Assembly: GCA_037962975.1 (NCBI GenBank)
Contig: CM075669.1
Coordinates: 250,765,351-250,829,350 of the forward strand
Length of the DNA stretch: 64,000 nucleotides
Reading direction: 5' to 3'
Origin: Clitoria ternatea
Taxonomy: Eukaryota; Streptophyta; Magnoliopsida; Fabales; Fabaceae
The notes under the pieces are model-generated. The model saw nothing but the letters and a program-made list of their open reading frames with translations, searched no databases and was not told where the DNA came from. Numbering within the stretch: position 1 is the first letter of the stretch; every line of letters starts with the position of its first letter. Both the position numbers and the translations under genes were made by a program. This document shows positions 56,652-64,000 of this stretch, in pieces.

Positions 56652-59600
56652 TGTAACACCCTAAATTTTAAAATAAAGGATTAATTAAGGAGATAAATAT
56701 TGAATAGTTATATATGGGATTAATAAATTTTCCAAAATATTCAAAATAATTAAATTAAGATTTTTGGGGATTATTCATAATAATTTGTTGGGGCTTTATG
56801 AGTTAAAATTAGACCCGATTAAAATATTGGTGTCGGACCAAGTGTCTCTGATTGAGGTACCGTTGGTCAGGGCTGTTAAGGATATTATTGGGAATTCGAA
56901 TATGTATTCGGAATAATTCTTAGATAAAGTATTGAGCCCGAACAGAGATCCTGTTTGATTTAAAACGGGAGGAGCTTAAGTGAAGGGATGAATTTAATTC
57001 TTCAAACACCCTTTTCCTTTCTCAAATTCACGTCACCCTCCTTCTCTTCTCTATTCACTCTCATTTCCTTTTACTTCTCCATTTTTCCTTCTCCTTCTTT
57101 TTTCTTTAACCCTAAGCAAAGTGGTGTGCCATTTTCCCTCTTTTATTTTCGTTTGGACCTTGGAACTTGGAGGCTCTCTCTTACTCTCCCTCTCTCTATT
57201 TTCGTGTTCTTCCTCACCCAATCTAGAAGCTCACTTCTTTTGGCTTGAGGTAAGGATTTCTCTTCATTTTCTTGAGCTTTATGCCCTAGGTTTTGGGCAT
57301 TGGTCGTTGGGAGAGTTGAATGCATGTGGGTTATGTTAGGAGAAGCCATTAATGATGTGAAACCTAAGGTGGGTTGTCATAAATACAAGCCTTAATGGAA
57401 ATAAATGAGGAAGATGAATGTATGGTTGGAAGGTGATGAGGAATAAATGGGTATTAATGGGTGTTGTTGGGTTTAGAGAAACCCTAACCCTATGATTTTG
57501 GGAAAATGTAAAATACAAGTAGAGAAATATTTATTGTGTTAGATAAATGATATTAATGAGGTTAAGCAATGTTATTAATGGTGGATGACCATTAATGAAG
57601 TTGATGATTAATAATGGTTATTGGGAACCATTAATGTGGGAACCTAGTGATGGGTTTAATATTAAAGATGCATAATAAAGAACGGAGGCACCTAACCCAT
57701 AATGGTTATGGTGGAATTAATGAAATAAATGAGGTTTGGAAATTTAAAGTGCTATAAACACCAAGTAAATAAATATGAGCATTGAGTCTTGGTGATAAAA
57801 TAGAAAATAATTGTGTGATACATTGTATAATGTAGCAAACAATCTCATTGACGAGGCGGGACCATCGGATCACGTTGATTACTACTTCTCTTGAGGTAGG
57901 AGGGGGTAACATCTCTAAATGCTTGATTTCATCCATTAGTGATGTGTGTTTATGATTGTGTTATGCTGATTGGCTTGGATGAATGAATTGATGACTACTT
58001 GATTGGAAATGCATTTAGAGTGAATGGTGTTATGTGGCTTGTGTTTATGGGATAATGAATATGATGTTGAATTGACTCATAATTAATGAGAGTTGTTGTG
58101 ATGTTTGGAACCATGATTGTATTGATTGCATTGTTGTTGAACATCCTATGATATGTGAATTAATGATTTGTGATTGCCATTAACTATTATGTATATGAAA
58201 TCCAATGAATGTTGGTGATGGTTGAGGATGATGAGAACCTAGAGTTCCACTAAAGTATTGAGGATGAATTATTGATGGTGGAGTGGTATTTAGGATGCAT
58301 AGTGTGAGAATGCATTTGATCTATATTGCATTTGCATCCATGGATATCATTCACTGCTTATATGGAATGTTAGGGGTTTCAATAGGCAGGCCCGGTGGGA
58401 GGGCGACCCAATGCACGGGTAGTTTGTTGTTCCCTAGTGATTCTGGGAATCACGAAGCTGCCCTTAGATTGGTGGCGAGACACCCTATGTGGCAGGCCCA
58501 GTGGGCGGACGGCTCTATGATGAGCAAGTTACCTCAATGCCTGACGGGGCACGGCTCTCTTGATGTGTATTCGGGAGAGGCCCGTAGCACTTATGGCAAG
58601 TAAGGCCATGTTATTGAATCTGCAAGTCACGGGGTGACTAGTACTACAAATGGGCGATAGCGGTTTGGTACCTGTAAAATATTATGTTAAGCATGCATGA
58701 TTTGAGATATAAGTGTACAATTTTACTACTGCAGTAGGGGCATAGTAGCACACCTATGCTTGACCCATATTTGATATGATATTGTTTCCCACAATCGGAT
58801 CCGCAATTGTTATTGATTCCTTTGTGCATATGCATTAGCCATAAGAGCATTTGCATATAGCCGGAGATATGCCTAATCGGAAGCCCGTGGTGGCGATGGA
58901 TGATTGTTAAATAAAGAGGAAGGAAGTTGTGGTACTAACATTGAATGTGTGATGACCTTTATTGAGAATGTCAAGATTGTGATGTGTGAATTGTGAAATG
59001 TAATACTTTGGACATGTATGATGTTGAATGGAATAAGATGATGTGTGAAAGAAGTTTATATTACTTCTTGAGAAATAATGCTATGCATATATGTATTGGT
59101 ATCATCATAATGTATGATTTTGAATCATTTGGTATATGTTACTCACCTCTTAGTTGCCATTTTTAAGTTTGATGTAGGTGGGATGTAAACCCTACCCTTT
59201 TGGAGGTTGAGTATTGATGAAGGTAAATATGGAAGGAAAGTGGGTGGGCCTTGGCCGGCATATGATCATTTTGTAGAGTATATGATGTATATATGCTCAA
59301 TTTTGTAAATTGATATGATGAATGATGATTTTGGAGGTCATGTAGAAAAATGAGACCCTTGTGTGTATGGCTTATTTTCATTAATGACCTTGTCAATGTA
59401 TGAATGATAAATATGATGTGAGTTACTTCTAATTTTGATGAATGAATGAAGGATTATATGAGAATCTTAGTTTTATAAAGTAATAAGGTGATAGGCTTAA
59501 TTATGATATAATTCATGAGTTAAAATAGAGATCATTGAGTATGATTAATTGGAATAAGTTTTAAATGCCTAAGATGATGTATGTGATGTGTTGAATTTGA

Positions 59601-60559
59601 TCAATTTTGCATAGTATGGGTTTTTGTATGTGGAGTTGTGAGATTTTCATGTTTCTTACGCATGTACTGATAATCTAGCTCAAGCGAGATGGATTTTCGC
59701 TCAAGCGAGAATCCCCTGTGTCAGTTATAGGGCTTCTAGCCTAATCTCGCTCAGGCGAGATTGGTTCTCACTCAGGCGAGATTGGTTCTCGCTCAGGCGA
59801 GACGACCCTACACTTGGTGTATGCTTTCTGGAAGTTTCTCGTTCGAGCGGGCTCGCCTTTGCTCAAGCGAGAGCTGTGTGGAATCGGTTCTGGGTGAGAT
59901 TCGCTTAGGCGAATTGGTGTCTCGCCCAAGGGAGATACTTATGTATTAGGTGGGAGTTACTGGAGGTAATTCGCTCAGGCGGGCTTCGCCTTGCTCAAGC
60001 GAAATTATGGCAGAATGGTTCTGGACCATTTTCGCTTAAGCGAATGGTTTTTGGGTGGCAACTCGCCCAAGCGAGCGAGCGTGGGTATGACACTGGAACA
60101 TTTTCGCTCACGCTAGCTAGCTCGCCCAAGCGACCTATATGGGTCTCGCTCAAGCGAGACAGGGACTCGCTCAAGCGAGTTTCCCTGTTCCTAGTTTTCT
60201 TGATTTTTACTTCTTTGCTCAATTTTCTTGCTTGTTTTAGAACCCTTAAATCATGAAAGTGATATTATTATTATGATATCATATTTCTAATGTTTAACAA
60301 ATTGATAAGGCATCTTTCCTTCCCTTCTTCCATATATTTTGATAACTCCTAAATTTTATCCAGTTTTTCGTTTTTCCCTTGTGACGATCTCGAGTCTGAT
60401 CGTCCAAGGAGCACTCTGATACCTTCTCATATCTTCATATATGAGATAGGTTATTAAATGATCTGGGGTAATTACTTGGTATTATATATATATTGAATTC
60501 CCTCTACTTATAATTATTTTAAATCGTGAAAAATTTACCCTTATTTATGGGGTGTTACA
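56652..60559. mobile_element. 3.9-kb solo LTR, Tekay/Del-like Ty3-gypsy
   Basis: It begins TGTAACACCCTAAA and ends GGGGTGTTACA, the classic inverted ends of long chromovirus LTRs. CTATT flanks it exactly on both sides (56647-56651 and 60560-60564). No primer site, gag or pol occurs between the ends, so it is a solo LTR left by recombination. A GC-richer central part (58380-58640) with GGCCCGGTGGGAGGG and GGTGGCGAGACACC, and a palindrome array (59670-60183), lie inside. TATATATA near 60485 may be part of a promoter. Assignment to Tekay is from LTR length and ends, not from protein. Confidence 0.85.
59670..60183. repeat. Array of short palindromes (TCGCTCAAGCGA type) inside the solo LTR
   Basis: About 15 variants of CTCGCTCAAGCGAG (also with CAGG, TTAAG, CCAAG centres) occur in 510 bp. 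Three are arranged head to tail with period about 21 bp (59741-59802). Most are near-perfect palindromes of 10-16 bp. No protein-coding sense is seen. Confidence 0.93.
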
Positions 60560-60564
60560 CTATT

Positions 60565-60609
60565 AATTACTATGTATTAGAAAATGTTTGTCCCTTTTGG
60601 TTATATTAA

Positions 60610-60649
<40 letters not shown>

Positions 60650-61142
60650 GTTATTATTATTATTATTTGTTTGCTTGTTTGTTTAATTATTACTACTTAT
60701 TTATGGTTATTTATTTTAGTACCTTTTTAAATATATTTAGTTCCTTTTTGCTTGTTAGCTTATAAAAATAAGTTAGTAATAAACAAATAAATAATATAGA
60801 TTGCTAGTCTAATTTTGGGACTTTATTTCCTTTCTAAAAGAGATTTCTAAAAATAAATATAAGTTTTCCTAGATATAAACAAAAAATATAGATATTCTTT
60901 TGAAATGAAACCCCCCAAAAATCCTATAATGACGTCGTGCAAAGTATTTCGCCTACGTCAACATTATAGGATTTCAAAAGTTTATACATGTATGAATTTA
61001 TTCATCTTGTATTTTCCCTTCTTAATAAATATCTTTTTGTTACTAAAAGTTAAATTAAATCTAAAATGTCCTAAAATATTTTTAAAAATTAATTTTTAGC
61101 CAATAAGTATGCTTTCATTTCTCGACACACTCCCGGTTGATA

Positions 61143-61230
<88 letters not shown>

Positions 61231-62105
61231 TTTAGTGAATAACAATTTTAGCCCCTCTGTCTAACATTGAAGAAGAAGAAATGGTGTTTTGGAGTGGGAA
61301 TAAGGAGTGTTGAGTGAGAAAGTGTGAAAAGTTTTTAATTTTTTTTTATTTAACCTGTATATTTTGCAAGAAACAATGTTATTAGAACTCATAACATCTA
61401 CAACATTATTTGTGGTATTAGCTATGAGATTTTTTTATTAACAATATTTTTTAATCTAAAATCTTATTTAAAGAGAAATAAATATATATTATTTGAATTA
61501 ATCATTCGGTACTAAATGTTTGGATTGTTTGAAAGTAGAGATGTAAATAAAAGGAATATTTAATGATAAAAGAACTTTTTAAGATTGTGGCCATATGGAA
61601 TAAAGGGAACTGGTCTTCACTCAATCTGGGCCGACAATTGATACAAAAATGAAAGCATTCTAATTGAAAGCACTCAATCTGGTTCATCAAAAACAAAAAC
61701 GTCAAATTAAATATTTGGTCCAACATATAACTTTTATTTATTCTTTTATTCTTTTTTTTCTAAGTTTAGGTCCCAAACTCCCAGTATATAACTAAGTTTG
61801 CGAGTAGGTTCTCCCTATTTAGTTTTTAATTTACGAATAAGTCTTTAAAGTTAAAAACTTTTAAGTTTGGTCCTATATTTACTAAGTTTACAAATTGGTT
61901 CTCCCCTTTTTTTCTTTTATTATTGTCTATTTTTTTTAATAAAGTTTGAAGTATATGTTTATGGTTTTAAACCGTCACAGTTAAAAGAAAATAAATAGCA
62001 GCGACCAATTCATAAATTTAATTATATATATAAATAATATTTATTTTTAAAAAAAATATAAATATTAATTTTGTAAATAAATTGTATGACTAAATATTTT
62101 TTCGA
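60565..62105. other. Gene-free AT-rich interval with microsatellites
   Basis: It contains an ATT run (about 60612-60667), a long (TA)n run of about 80 bp (61149-61230), and two related segments GTTTGCGAGTAGGTTCTCCC (61797) and GTTTACAAATTGGTTCTCCC (61889) in a diverged tandem arrangement. No gene is seen. Confidence 0.5.
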
Positions 62106-62585
62106 AAGGCTTCCCGTATGAATACCGAATATTTTGGTTTTTATATCTTACGATGGTTTAATGAGGATCTTATATTATGTCTTTAAGTCTAGTAGGGATA
62201 TTAAGGTCTTGATCTCATCGAAAACAACCACCAATATCTCACACTATATGGCAAAATAAGGTGTCACAAACAAAGATACTTCGATGCATAAGTCAATATT
62301 AAGTAAGTAATATCGGAGCTCAAACGATGAGTTAATGAACGTATCTAATCTTGTAGTAAATGAATGATATTTATAGAGTTAGCTGGTGGTTGTGTCCTAC
62401 AAGGCCTGTGTGTCAGTACCTTTGTGTATATTATAAAGAAAGATGACACAAGTGTAGGTATGGACCTGTATGCCCCCAATGAATCCATCAACTTCTATTT
62501 GATATCGGCTCATCATATGATACCAGTTATCAGGGGGCACATGCAGATATCATACTCGGCTCATTATATGCAGGTACAATAGGGA
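62106..62585 (-). repeat. Gypsy LTR of a further Tat-type element
   Basis: It shares GAATACCGAAT, the ATTAAGGTCTTG segment, a degenerate CTCAAGTCAGT block (62261-62300) and GATACCAGTTATCAGG with the LTR pieces at 39390 and 52613. It is followed by a plus-strand ORF fragment, the same order as 3' LTR then antisense ORF in element B. The left edge is not defined. Confidence 0.6.
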
Positions 62586-62589
62586 TCGA

Positions 62590-63715
62590 TGCTTTCACCG
62601 CCTTGCAGAAGCAAATGGAGATGGCGAACATTGATGTTGGCGGTACAAAAAAAATCTAACCTAAAATGAAGAAAGCTAAGTTGTGAGCCTTTCTATTGAC
62701 AAGGTTATCAAGATCCACAGGAATGATGGATCAAAACTGGAAAAACAAATGTGTCATCGGGGAGATGATGAGGGTTCTGCTAAGAGGAAGAAGTCTAAAG
62801 ATGGTTTTTCAAAGCTTAAAGACCAATAGAAGCCTAAGGATAAGGGTAAGAGGATTACTGATACCAATATAGGGAGCAAATACTAGAGAAAGAAACATCA
62901 GTTGATTACAGTCAATAAGACACAATCATCATCTTGTTTGATGTCTCTGGTGGACAAGATTATTTGCACTACTTGGAGCCAATTAGCGACCACACCAAGC
63001 ATTACATGAGGCAATTTCGTCTAACTGATGGTTTGAACAAGGACAAGCTAAGATATGTTCATATCGGCATTATTTAGTCTGATTTAAAAAGCCTAAATGT
63101 GTTCCATTCCCTTTATCAACAACATGCAACCTTGGAGGAGGTAGAGAACCAAGTGAAGGTCCTTTAAAAAAACCAAGAGCGTATTCGAAAGGTGAATCAA
63201 CTGGAAGAGACGATGTTTACACTAATCATATCTAATTAGAAGGAAAGAGATAACCTAGCTGCCCCGTGGAAGAAGTTTGAAGTCTTGTAGGTGAGGCACG
63301 ATGATCTTGTTGTTTTGGGTGCTAAGAATGAGAAGCTCAAAAAGCAACTGAAGGACAAGGAAGTTGAAAATAAAGCAGGGCGTAGAGCTCTTTGGCCAAG
63401 TCATTATGCAAGCCTTTAATAATGTTGTTCATCAGCTCATATATCAGGACCAAGGGTACACCTTTAATATCAATATAATTGGAATTTTCAACCAGTTCCG
63501 AGATGGAGATTTGGTGATGGAACACAATAGCGAGTTGTATAAGTTGGCAGGTGAACCTTACCAATTGTTGCTCTTCCCAAAAGCCAAACTATGAATTCTG
63601 AAGAATAAGAGGATAAAGGATCCCAAGGCCAAACCAAAGGTCTACAGAAAAGCAGAATAAGAGGATGAACAAGATTTTGACAACAATTCGGATGATGTTG
63701 CTCCTGCTTTTTGAG
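62590..63715 (+). pseudogene. Antisense-ORF remnant of a Tat-type element, coiled-coil half
   Basis: There are frameshifted pieces only. A Lys-rich linker (62650-62850) is followed by a coiled-coil-rich stretch (LEETMFTL, NEKLKKQLKDKEVENKAG; about 63110-63380). An end segment then resembles the C-terminal part of the ORFs of A and B (VVHQLIYQDQGYTFNIN, 63420-63590). The N-terminal conserved domain is missing. With the LTR on its left, the parent would be minus-oriented and extend beyond 64000. Confidence 0.6.
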
Positions 63716-64000
63716 GCTTATGCTTTATGCTTTTTCTGGGATAGGCAGAGTGATTAAACTTTTCTCGAGGCTCATTATGCTTTATGCTTGGTTCAGGATG
63801 TTGCTCCTACTGCTTTTTGTGTCATTTATAGGAATCTTTGAAGTTGTTATGCCTTACCTTCTTTTTTAATTTTTTATTATAAATCTAGTGGTACATTTGT
63901 GATTCCATTAATGACAATTTGTATATTTTAAGTATTTGTTTTAGTTATATAGTAATTGCATATCCGTTTTATTTTCCACATATTAATTACATCCTTACGA
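63716..64000. other. Presumed 3' region of the antisense ORF remnant
   Basis: GCTTATGCTTTATGCTTTTTCTGGG-like sequence is partly duplicated (63718 and 63773, two diverged copies). AT-rich sequence then runs to the window end. No gene is seen. Confidence 0.4.

Noticed and set aside
56988..57339. Overlapping Phe/Ser-rich ORFs that look like a short protein start
   Set aside because: They fall inside the long solo LTR and are pyrimidine-rich; no protein domain is present.

Overview
The window is plant nuclear DNA. It has intron-containing genes with GT/AG splice sites, very AT-rich intergenic DNA, a PPR-DYW gene remnant, a UV-B receptor (UVR8-type) gene, and Ty3/gypsy (Tat and Tekay-like) and Ty1/copia (SIRE-like) retrotransposons. 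The style of these elements suggests a dicot, most likely a legume of the bean/cowpea group; that assignment is inference from recollection, not a search. Only one intact host gene is visible: a 12-coding-exon UVR8-type gene on the minus strand (30080-34728), with a probable 5'-UTR exon ending at 37039 and a G-box just upstream. A PPR-DYW gene (21272-23395) is a pseudogene.

Layout. 1-480: piece of a gypsy LTR. 699-20575: a minus-strand Tat-type gypsy element A (LTRs 699-936 and 20339-20575, target duplication ATATA). A second minus-strand Tat-type element B (about 3936-13914, probable target duplication ATCTT) is nested in it. Both elements have the same plan: gag-pol on minus, then a tandem-repeat block, then an extra ORF on the plus strand with its own TATA box. 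20857-21032: small Tourist-like MITE. 21272-23395: PPR pseudogene. 23664-24221: foldback MITE with a 10-bp target duplication. 24651-25967: a second terminal-inverted-repeat element. 26190-26980: broken copia pol. 27-30 kb: AT-rich, gene-free. 30080-37039: UVR8-type gene. 39390-40870: eroded gypsy LTR and integrase remnant. 42381-52607: SIRE-like copia element (target duplication AGTTT) inserted in a gypsy LTR and itself carrying a 528-bp hAT MITE. 56652-60559: 3.9-kb Tekay-like solo LTR (target duplication CTATT) with an array of short palindromes. 62110-64000: LTR and antisense-ORF fragment of another Tat-type element that runs off the window.

The most unusual material is the Tat elements' non-pol half. 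It includes antisense ORFs with conserved promoter spacing in A and B, and an alternating two-length tandem array in A. B also has a three-copy hairpin whose stem changes are compensatory. In the UVR8-type gene, a shifted splice donor appears to add four residues next to a photosensing segment. All retrotransposon reading frames are broken by stops, frameshifts or deletions; none looks autonomous today.
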